From: Gemmatimonadota bacterium
GTDB lineage: Bacteria > Gemmatimonadota > Gemmatimonadetes > Longimicrobiales > RSA9
Assembly (NCBI GenBank): GCA_012027055.1
Contig: VEPF01000075.1
Span: 1,658-9,818, forward strand
Direction of reading: 5' to 3'
Length of the DNA: 8,161 nt
In this document: piece after piece, positions 1 to 5,965 of the stretch
How positions within the stretch are numbered: position 1 is the stretch's first letter
Layout: each line of letters opens with the position of its first letter
Translations under genes and position numbers: made by a program
Notes under the pieces: generated by a model
What the model was told of the DNA's origin: nothing
What the model saw: the letters and a program-made list of their open reading frames with translations, nothing else
Database searches by the model: none

Positions 1-2296
1 GGACTCGGTCGGGCAGATCATCACGTTCGGAACCATGAAGTCCCGGGCGGTGATCCGGGACGTGGGCCGGGTGCTGGGCTTCGAGCCGGCGGAGACGGAC
101 CGGCTGGCCAAGCTGATCCCGAACGCGCCCAACAACTCGCTCACGGTGGCGGAAGCGGCCGAGCGGGTGCCGGAGCTGCGCGCGCTGATCGAGACCGACC
201 CGCGCGTGGCGCGCCTGGTCGAGTTCGCGAAGGGCCTGGAGGGGCTGTCGCGGCACGCGAGCGTGCACGCGGCCGGGATCGTAATCGCGCCCGGCCCGCT
301 GCAGGAGTACGTGCCCGTGTGCACGCAGTCCACGCGCGGGGCGGGCGCGGGCGAGAACGGCGGCGACGAGAGCGTGCAGGTCACGCAGTGGGACATGAAC
401 GCGCTCGAGAAGGCCGGGATGCTCAAGATGGACTTCCTGGGCCTGAAGACGCTGACCGTGATCTACGAGGCCGCGGACCACGTGCGGCGGCGGCATGGCG
501 CGCTGCGGCACCCGGACACCGGCAGCGAGTACGCGCGCATCGAGGATGTCCCGCTCGACGACCCCAAGGTCTACGAGCTGCTGGCGCACGGCGGAACGGC
601 GGGCGTGTTCCAGTTCGAATCGCCGCTGGCCACGGACAAGCTGCGGGCCATGAAGTGCGACTGGTTCGAGGACCTGGTGGCGACCAACGCGCTGATCCGT
701 CCCGGGCCGCTCGACTCGGGAATGGCGGACGTCTACATCCGCCGCAAGCTGGGCCGGGAGCCGGTGCGCTACCCGCACCCGAAGCTGGCGGACGTGCTGT
801 CCTCGACCTACGGCGTCATCACCTATCAGGAGCAGGTGATGCGCATGGCGCAGGTGCTGGCCGAGTTCACGCTGGCGGAAGCGGACGTGCTGCGCAAAGC
901 GGTCGGCAAGAAGGACATGGAGCTGATCCACAAGGAGGTCGGGAAGTTCAAGCGGCGGGCGGTGGCCGCGGGCGTGGAGCCGCACACCGCGGAGGCGATC
1001 GCGGAGCAGGTGGTCACGTTCGGGCGGTACGGCTTCAATCGGTCGCACAGCGTCGCTTACGCGCTCCTGAGCTACCAGACCGCGTGGCTCAAGCGGCACT
1101 ACCCGGCCGAGTTCATGGCCGCGCTGCTCAGCTCCGTGGTGGACAAGACCGACGACGTGGTGCACTACATCGCGGAGTGTCGCGAACTGGCGCGCTACAT
1201 CCCGGAGCTGCCGCACGGCCTGCACGTGCTGCCGCCCTCGGTGAACGAGTCCGGCTGGAAGTTCACGCCCGTGGCCAGGGACGCGATCCGCTTCGGGCTG
1301 GGCGCGCTCCGCGGCCTGGGCGCGGGCGCGGTGAACTCGCTCCTGGAGGCCCGCTCGAAGGAGGGCGAGTTCCATTCGCTGTTCCAGCTGGCGGACCGGG
1401 TGGACCTGCGGCTGGCGGGCAAGCGCTCGCTGGAGGCCCTCATCCAGGCCGGCGCCTGCGACACCTTCACGCAGCCGTCCGGGCACCGGGCGCAGCTGCT
1501 GGGTGGGCTGGAGACGGTGATGCGGGAAGCGCAGCTGCGGCACGAGGAGCGCGCGAGCGGGCAGGTCTCACTGTTCGACCTGGGCGGCCCCCAGGCCTCG
1601 CCGGGCCGGCCCGAGCCGCAGCTGCCGGACCTGCCGCGCTGGCCGGAGAGCGAGCGGCTGGCCCGGGAAAAGGAGATCCTGGGCTTCTTCATCAGCGGCC
1701 ACCCGCTGGAGCGCTACCGGGACGAGGTGCGGGTCTTCGAGACGGTGCACACGGCCGGGCTGAAGGCTTTCCGGGACCAGAAGGTGGAGCTGGCCTGCGT
1801 GGTCACGGCGGTCACCCGGCAGCTGTCCAAGAAGAACGCCTCGGAATGGGGCCGGATCACGGTGGAGGACTTCCACGGCACGGCCACGGTGCTGGCGTTC
1901 GGCGACGCGTGGGACCAGTATCACGACTTGCTGGTGCAGGATGCGCCGGTGCTGATCCGGGGGACGGTGTCCGGGCGCGATCGGGACGAGGACGCGCCGC
2001 CCATCTTCCTGGACAGCGTGGTACCGCTGGCCAGCCTGCGGCAGTCCGGCTCGCTGGCGGTGGAGCTGGCGCTGGCGGGGGGGATGTCGCCAGACTCGCT
2101 GACGGCGGCCGGCGCGGTGCTCCGGGCCAGCCCGGGTCCGGCCCCGCTGTACGTGGTGGTGCAGGAGGAAGGCAACGGCGGCGGCCGGCAGGTGCGGCTG
2201 CGGTCGAAGAGCATCAACGTGGCGCTCAGCGACGGGCTGCTCGCGCAGTTGCGCGAGCGGTTCGGTGCCGAGCGCGTTCGCCTGGTCCGATCCTGA
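1..2296 (+). CDS. dnaE: DNA polymerase III subunit alpha, 3' part (5' end outside window)
   Basis: This is the catalytic alpha subunit of the replicative DNA polymerase III holoenzyme, a C-family polymerase. The frame is open from base 2 (DSVGQIITFGT precedes the first in-window Met at 35), so the gene starts upstream. The PHP domain and the first two catalytic aspartates are not in the window. Visible parts in order: palm motif with the third catalytic Asp in KMDFLGLKTL (Asp codon 431-433, equivalent to E. coli D555); GVFQFES (602-622); RPGPLDSGM (698-724); TYQEQVM (821-841); LRKAVGKK (890-913); YGFNRSHSVAYA (from 1028); a helix-hairpin-helix region (about 1286-1470); QVSLF (1562-1576), which fits the internal beta-clamp-binding motif; an OB fold (about 1790-2030); and a C-terminal domain. 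A Gly/Glu-rich loop insert lies at 335-373. Homology to DnaE1-type enzymes is clear. The stop overlaps the accA ribosome-binding site, so the two genes are probably co-transcribed. Confidence 0.97.
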   Translation, partial: DSVGQIITFGTMKSRAVIRDVGRVLGFEPAETDRLAKLIPNAPNNSLTVAEAAERVPELRALIETDPRVARLVEFAKGLEGLSRHASVHAAGIVIAPGPLQEYVPVCTQSTRGAGAGENGGDESVQVTQWDMNALEKAGMLKMDFLGLKTLTVIYEAADHVRRRHGALRHPDTGSEYARIEDVPLDDPKVYELLAHGGTAGVFQFESPLATDKLRAMKCDWFEDLVATNALIRPGPLDSGMADVYIRRKLGREPVRYPHPKLADVLSSTYGVITYQEQVMRMAQVLAEFTLAEADVLRKAVGKKDMELIHKEVGKFKRRAVAAGVEPHTAEAIAEQVVTFGRYGFNRSHSVAYALLSYQTAWLKRHYPAEFMAALLSSVVDKTDDVVHYIAECRELARYIPELPHGLHVLPPSVNESGWKFTPVARDAIRFGLGALRGLGAGAVNSLLEARSKEGEFHSLFQLADRVDLRLAGKRSLEALIQAGACDTFTQPSGHRAQLLGGLETVMREAQLRHEERASGQVSLFDLGGPQASPGRPEPQLPDLPRWPESERLAREKEILGFFISGHPLERYRDEVRVFETVHTAGLKAFRDQKVELACVVTAVTRQLSKKNASEWGRITVEDFHGTATVLAFGDAWDQYHDLLVQDAPVLIRGTVSGRDRDEDAPPIFLDSVVPLASLRQSGSLAVELALAGGMSPDSLTAAGAVLRASPGPAPLYVVVQEEGNGGGRQVRLRSKSINVALSDGLLAQLRERFGAERVRLVRS

Positions 2297-2300
2297 GGAG
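2295..2300 (+). promoter_or_regulatory. Ribosome-binding site for accA, overlapping the dnaE stop
   Basis: GAGGAG sits 5 bases before the TTG start of accA at 2306. It overlaps the dnaE stop codon TGA (2294-2296). It decides the unusual TTG start, because no ATG or GTG in this frame lies at a better distance. The arrangement suggests that ribosomes ending dnaE can feed accA initiation. Confidence 0.75.
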
Positions 2301-2305
2301 CTGCC

Positions 2306-3289
2306 TTGAGCCCTGCGGCGCTGGAAAAAGAGATCGCTGAGCTGGAGCGGCAGATCGCCTCGCTCAAGCAGATGGCCGACGAGCACGAGCTCGATGTCGG
2401 CGCCGAGCTGCGCAAGCTGGAGGTGAAGCTGGAGCGGCGGCGGCGCGAGTCGTACCAGAACCTGAGCGCGGTGGAGCGGGTGCAGCTGGCGCGGCACTCG
2501 AAGCGGCCGTTAACGCAGGCCTACCTGGAGCGGGCGATCACCGCCATCAAGGAGCTGCACGGCGACCGCGCGTTCCGCGATGATGAAGCTCTCGTGGGCG
2601 GCTGGGCCCGGCTGAACGGCGAGTCCGTGATGCTGATCGGGCACCAGAAGGGCCGCGACATGAAGGAGAACCTGCGCCGCAACTTCGGCATGCCGCACCC
2701 GGAGGGCTACCGGAAGGCGCTCCGGCTGATGCAGCTGGCAGAGAAGTTCGGGCGGCCGGTGGTCACGCTGATCGACACGCCGGGAGCCTACCCGGGGATC
2801 GGCGCGGAGGAGCGCGGGCAGGCGGAGGCGATCGCGCGCAACCTGCGGGAGATGGCGCGGCTGCGGGTACCGATCCTGGCGGTGGTGATCGGCGAGGGCG
2901 GCAGTGGCGGCGCCCTGGCGCTGGGCGTGGCGGCCCGGATCCTGATGCTGGAGAACGCGATCTACAGCGTGCTCTCGCCGGAGGGCTGTGCGGCGGACCT
3001 GTGGAAGACGGCGTCGGCCAAGGACCTGGCGGCAGAAGCGCTGAAGCTGACCGCCCGGGACCTGCAGCGGCTCGGGGTGATAGATGAAGTGGTGCCGGAA
3101 CCGGTGGGCGGGGCGCAGCTGGACTGGGACGCGGCCGCGGCGCAGCTGCAGGCGGCCATGACCCGGCACCTGCAGGCGCTGACGGCCGTGGACCCGGACA
3201 CGCTCCGGCAGCAACGCTGGCAGAAGTACGAGGCCCTGGGCGCGTGGGTGGAGCGGCAATCGAAACCCCGGCGCTCGGGCAAGCACTGA
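2306..3289 (+). CDS. accA: Acetyl-CoA carboxylase, carboxyltransferase subunit alpha
   Basis: AccA pairs with AccD to form the carboxyltransferase that moves a carboxyl group from carboxybiotin to acetyl-CoA, giving malonyl-CoA, the first committed step of fatty acid synthesis in the cytoplasm. The protein is 327 aa (E. coli AccA is 319). It has an N-terminal charged helical or coiled region (about 4-50), then the crotonase-like carboxyltransferase fold. Family signatures are LARHSKRP (61-68), GHQKGRDMKENLRRNFGMP (112-130), IDTPGAYPGIGAEERGQ (156-172), GEGGSGGALA (196-205) and SPEGCA (224-229). The last 15 or so residues are basic and variable. The TTG start is supported by GAGGAG 5 bases upstream. 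dnaE-accA adjacency is also found in E. coli and many proteobacteria. No accD is in the window, so the partner must be encoded elsewhere. Confidence 0.97.
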   Translation: MSPAALEKEIAELERQIASLKQMADEHELDVGAELRKLEVKLERRRRESYQNLSAVERVQLARHSKRPLTQAYLERAITAIKELHGDRAFRDDEALVGGWARLNGESVMLIGHQKGRDMKENLRRNFGMPHPEGYRKALRLMQLAEKFGRPVVTLIDTPGAYPGIGAEERGQAEAIARNLREMARLRVPILAVVIGEGGSGGALALGVAARILMLENAIYSVLSPEGCAADLWKTASAKDLAAEALKLTARDLQRLGVIDEVVPEPVGGAQLDWDAAAAQLQAAMTRHLQALTAVDPDTLRQQRWQKYEALGAWVERQSKPRRSGKH

Positions 3290-3304
3290 CGAAGCCAACG
3301 GACG

Positions 3305-3318
3305 GGGCCGCATGGCCC
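3305..3318 (+). promoter_or_regulatory. Small hairpin enclosing the ricT start codon
   Basis: GGGCC (3305-3309) and GGCCC (3314-3318) form a perfect 5-bp stem around a GCAT loop. The ATG at 3312 lies partly in the loop and partly in the stem, and the weak Shine-Dalgarno-like GGACGGGG (3300-3307) overlaps the left arm. If formed, the hairpin would hinder initiation unless ribosomes finishing accA, 22 bases upstream, open it. The stem is short and the region GC-rich, so chance is possible. Confidence 0.3.
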
Positions 3319-4262
3319 AGGAGATAGAAGTCAGCTTCAAGGGCAATCGGCGCCCGTACTCCGCCGCGGAGCTCCCGGTGGAGCGGGCGCAGCACGTGAT
3401 CGTCGAGGCCGACCGGGGCGAGGACCTGGGCCGGGTCACGGCCGCGGGCGCGATCGCGGAGCGCAAGTGCGCGGGCTGTGCCGCGGACTGTGCCGCGCCG
3501 GCGCCCGTGCAGCGGGTGTTGCGGCCCGCGCTCGAGGAGGAAGTGCTGCGCGCCGCGGCGCTGCGCGCCGACGAGCCCCGGGTCCGGCGGATCACGCGCG
3601 AGAAGGTGCTGCAGTACGGCCTGAAGATGAAGGTGAGCGAGGCGGAATGGCAGTTCGACCGCAACAAGCTCACGATCTACTTCACGGCCGAGAAACGGGT
3701 GGACTTCCGGGAGCTGGTGCGGGACCTGGCCCGCACCTTCCGCACGCGCATCGAACTCAAGCAGATCGGCGTCCGCGACGAGGCCGCGCTGCTCGGCGGA
3801 GTGGGACGCTGCGGCCGCGAGCTGTGCTGCTCGTCATGGTTGCGCGAGCTCAAGCCGGTGAGCCTGCAGCTGGCCAAGGACCAGCGGCTCTCGCTCAATC
3901 CCGCCCAGATCTCCGGCTGCTGCGGCCGGCTCATGTGCTGCCTGACCTACGAGCACGACAGCTACGTGCAGGCGCGCAAGCGCTTCCCGCGCGAGGGCAA
4001 GAGCATCACCACCGCGCGCGGCCGGGAGAAGGTGGTCAGCATCGACATCTGGCGGGAGCGGGTGCTGCTCCGCGATGAGGAAGGCAACCGCCGCACGGTC
4101 GAGCTGGAGGAGCTGAAGAAGGAAGTGGCCGCGGCCGGCGGCGAGCCGGAGCGGGAAGCCCGGCCGCCGGAGCGGCGGCCGCGGGAGCGGGCGGAGGAGT
4201 ACCCGTTCCACCCGAAGCGGCCGGGGAACGGCGGTGCCGAGGACGGGGAGGACGAGGCGTGA
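3312..4262 (+). CDS. ricT: PSP1-domain protein, RicT (YaaT) family
   Basis: The 316-aa protein matches the PSP1/YaaT family. In Bacillus subtilis RicT acts with RicA and RicF as an Fe-S-containing complex that helps RNase Y mature mRNAs and affects competence, sporulation and biofilm formation. Sequence support: VIVEADRGEDLGRV (29-42), the PSP1 core with FDRNKLTIYFTAEKRVDFRE (115-134), RTRIELKQIGVRDEAALLGG (144-163), and two paired Cys motifs, GRCGRELCC (165-173) and GCCGRLMCC (202-210), expected to take part in Fe-S binding. An added CxxCxxxC cluster (C53, C56, C60) lies in the N-terminal third, where B. subtilis YaaT has no Cys as I recall it. Residues from about 275 are a charged, Pro/Arg/Glu-rich, probably disordered tail. 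The gene overlaps metG by 4 bases. The family call is firm; a Ric-like role here is inferred, since RicA, RicF and RNase Y are not in view. Confidence 0.9.
   Translation: MAQEIEVSFKGNRRPYSAAELPVERAQHVIVEADRGEDLGRVTAAGAIAERKCAGCAADCAAPAPVQRVLRPALEEEVLRAAALRADEPRVRRITREKVLQYGLKMKVSEAEWQFDRNKLTIYFTAEKRVDFRELVRDLARTFRTRIELKQIGVRDEAALLGGVGRCGRELCCSSWLRELKPVSLQLAKDQRLSLNPAQISGCCGRLMCCLTYEHDSYVQARKRFPREGKSITTARGREKVVSIDIWRERVLLRDEEGNRRTVELEELKKEVAAAGGEPEREARPPERRPRERAEEYPFHPKRPGNGGAEDGEDEA
4245..4251 (+). promoter_or_regulatory. Ribosome-binding site for metG within the ricT 3' end
   Basis: GGGGAGG lies 7 bases before the GTG at 4259. The GTG start overlaps the ricT TGA as GTGA (4259-4262), the usual layout for translational coupling, so metG synthesis probably follows ricT translation. 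Confidence 0.7.
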
Positions 4263-5794
4263 GCGGCAGCAGGTTCTACATCACCGCGGCGATCGATTAC
4301 GCGAACGGCGCGCCGCACATCGGTCATGCCATCGAGAAGATCGGCATCGACGCCATGGCGCGTTACCGGCGGCTGTGCGGCCAGGCCGTGCACTTCGTGC
4401 TGGGCATGGACGAGCACGGCCTCAAGGTGCAGCAGAGCGCGGAGGCTGCCGGGATCTCGCCCCAGCAGTGGGTGGACGAGATCGCGACCCGCTTCGAGGC
4501 GGCCTGGCGCCGGCTCGCCATCGGCTTCGACGACTTCATCCGCACCACCCAGCCGCGCCACGAGCGCGCCGTCGCGGAGATGGTGCGCCGCATGGCCGCG
4601 GCCGGCGATTTCTACCGCGGCAGCTACGAGGGCTACTACTGCGTCGGGTGCGAGGCGTTCAAGCGCGAGGACGAGCTGGTCCGCAACGAGCGGGACGAGC
4701 TGCGCTGCCCGGTGCACCCCGGCCGGGAGGTGACCTGGACGCACGAGGAGAACTGGTTCTTCCGGCTCTCGAGCTACCAGGACCGGCTGCTACGGCTGTT
4801 CGACGAGCAGCCCGACTTCCTGCAGCCCGAGGGACGGGCCAACGAGATCCGGCGGGTGATCGAGGGCGGCCTCGAGGACATCTCGGTCTCGCGCGCGCGG
4901 CTGCCCTGGGGCATCCCCTGGCCAGGCGATCCCGAGCACACCGTCTACGTCTGGATCGATGCGCTCACCAACTACCTGGCGGCCGCGGGCTTCCCGGACG
5001 GCGACCATGAGCGGCTCTGGCCGGCCGATTACCACGTGATCGGCAAGGACATCACCCGCTTCCACTGCGTCTACTGGCCGGCCATGCTGATGAGCGCCGG
5101 CCTGCCCCTGCCCCGGCACGTCTGGGCCCACGGCTTCATCAACTTCGGCGGCGCCAAGCTCTCCAAGTCCGAAGGGGTGAGGTTCGAGCTCGAGGAACTG
5201 ATCGAACGGCATGGGCCGGAGGCGCTGCGCTACTACCTGCTCCGCGAGATCCCCTGGAACGGGGACGGCGAGTGGTCCCTGGAGCGCTTCGACGAGCGCT
5301 ACGTGTCCGAGCTGGCCAACAACCTCGGCAACCTGGCCAACCGCACCATCTCGATGATCGAGCGCTATCGCGGCGGGGTGGTGCCGGGGCGCCGCCAGGA
5401 AATCAAGGACCAGCAGATCGCGGCCGCCGTGCTCCGCTACCGCGGCGTGATGGATGCCAACCTGCTGCACCAGGGGATCGCCGCCGCCATGGAGCTGGCC
5501 TCCTACGCCAACGGCTTCGTGGAGGCACGCGCACCCTGGGCCCAGGCCAAGGACCCGGCCCGGGCCGCCGAGCTGGATGACCCGCTCGCGGCGCTCGCCC
5601 GCGTGGTCGCCACCCTGGCCACCCTGCTGCAGCCCTTCATGCCCGTCAAGATGGCCGAGCTGGGGGCGCAGCTTTCCCTGCCCGACCCCGTCCCGCTGGA
5701 CGCGCTGACCGGCCTGGACCTGGCCGGCCGCCCGGGCGCGCGCGGCCCGGTGCTGTTCCCGCGGCCGGAGCAGGAAAAAAAGCCAACGAAGTAG
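4259..5794 (+). CDS. metG: Methionine--tRNA ligase
   Basis: Class I aminoacyl-tRNA synthetase that charges tRNA-Met, including the initiator, using ATP. The 511-aa protein has the HIGH motif (20-23) near its N-terminus and the KMSKS loop as KLSKS (300-304). The connective-peptide zinc knuckle uses C128, C131, C150 and H153 (CVGC then CPVH), the Cys3-His pattern of the Thermus thermophilus enzyme. WTHEENWFFRLSSYQ (160-174), ISVSR (208-212), VYVWIDALTNY (229-239) and HVIGKDITRFH (259-269) are family blocks. The anticodon-binding helical domain follows, with NNLGNLANRT, and the protein ends in a Lys-rich tail. It lacks the C-terminal Trbp111/EMAP-like tRNA-binding domain of E. coli MetG (about 677 aa), so it may act as a monomer. 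The residue before the conserved Tyr of the methionine pocket is Asp (ITAAIDYANG; Pro in E. coli). The GTG start overlaps the ricT stop and places the FYIT strand where expected. Confidence 0.97.
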   Translation: MSGSRFYITAAIDYANGAPHIGHAIEKIGIDAMARYRRLCGQAVHFVLGMDEHGLKVQQSAEAAGISPQQWVDEIATRFEAAWRRLAIGFDDFIRTTQPRHERAVAEMVRRMAAAGDFYRGSYEGYYCVGCEAFKREDELVRNERDELRCPVHPGREVTWTHEENWFFRLSSYQDRLLRLFDEQPDFLQPEGRANEIRRVIEGGLEDISVSRARLPWGIPWPGDPEHTVYVWIDALTNYLAAAGFPDGDHERLWPADYHVIGKDITRFHCVYWPAMLMSAGLPLPRHVWAHGFINFGGAKLSKSEGVRFELEELIERHGPEALRYYLLREIPWNGDGEWSLERFDERYVSELANNLGNLANRTISMIERYRGGVVPGRRQEIKDQQIAAAVLRYRGVMDANLLHQGIAAAMELASYANGFVEARAPWAQAKDPARAAELDDPLAALARVVATLATLLQPFMPVKMAELGAQLSLPDPVPLDALTGLDLAGRPGARGPVLFPRPEQEKKPTK

Positions 5795-5807
5795 GGATTT
5801 CCCCCGG

Positions 5808-5828
5808 GGGCTGTCGGGTTGACAGCCC
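5808..5828 (+). repeat. Inverted repeat after metG; possible terminator or operator
   Basis: GGGCTGTC (5808-5815), loop GGGTT, and GACAGCCC (5821-5828) form a perfect 8-bp stem starting 14 bases after the metG stop. It extends by a G-U and a G-C pair to 5806-5830. No T-run follows, so a classical intrinsic terminator is doubtful. The right arm carries most of the TTGACA of the next promoter, so the same DNA could be an operator. Confidence 0.6.
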
Positions 5829-5848
5829 TCGACCCGGCTGGCTATCCT
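5819..5848 (+). promoter_or_regulatory. Sigma70-type promoter for the M23 peptidase gene
   Basis: TTGACA (5819-5824) matches the -35 consensus exactly. TATCCT (5843-5848) fits a -10 box after an 18-base spacer. Transcription would begin near 5855, giving a leader of about 110 bases before the ATG at 5966. It is the best promoter-like sequence in the window and lies in a gap where a new transcription unit would be expected. Assignment is by eye. Confidence 0.6.
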
Positions 5849-5851
5849 GCC

Positions 5852-5871
5852 CCCCGCTTCCCGAAGCGGGG
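5852..5871 (+). terminator. GC-rich hairpin with a nearby T4; terminator candidate or 5' leader hairpin
   Basis: CCCCGCTTC (5852-5860) and GAAGCGGGG (5863-5871) are perfect complements separated by CC, so a realistic fold is an 8-bp stem with a 4-base loop. A T4 run (5879-5882) follows 7 bases later. It may end metG transcripts, although the T-run is short and displaced. For a transcript started near 5855 it would form at the extreme 5' end, where it could affect stability or promoter escape. Confidence 0.4.
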
Positions 5872-5902
5872 CGATCACTTTTCGCGGGTGCGGCGCCAGC
5901 CG

Positions 5903-5918
5903 GGCACGGCAGCGTGCC
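5903..5918 (+). repeat. Hairpin in the leader of the M23 gene
   Basis: GGCACG (5903-5908) and CGTGCC (5913-5918) form a perfect 6-bp stem with a GCAG loop. It lies in the untranslated leader about 50 bases before the start codon. No known riboswitch could be matched. It may be a chance structure in GC-rich DNA. Confidence 0.35.
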
Positions 5919-5965
5919 GGAGGGCGCGCCGCAGCTGTGAAGTCGTGCTTTTCCGACCGGTGAGA

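Noticed and set aside
319..2340. A 673-residue open frame on the plus strand inside dnaE
   Set aside because: It is an out-of-frame shadow of dnaE made almost wholly of Gly, Ala, Arg and Pro, with no motif. The dnaE frame carries all the polymerase signatures.
1568..2497. A minus-strand open frame across the dnaE-accA junction
   Set aside because: It is antisense to both genes, of low complexity (Arg, Leu, Gln, His), and has no convincing ribosome-binding site or domain.
5770..5830. Minus-strand terminator made of the 5808-5828 hairpin and the T7 at 5775-5781
   Set aside because: More than 20 bases separate hairpin and T-run, and no minus-strand gene is seen that would need a terminator there.
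5819..5965. N-terminal extension of the M23 protein from TTG at 5819
   Set aside because: The TTG is the start of the -35 box, so it would not be in the transcript. The extra residues look non-coding and would place the membrane segment far from the N-terminus.
5890..5965. Partial resemblance to a cobalamin-riboswitch core (CCGGAGGG, CGCAGCTGTGAAG)
   Set aside because: The leader of about 110 bases is too short for that riboswitch, the conserved B12-box elements cannot be placed, and the hairpin loop sequence does not match.
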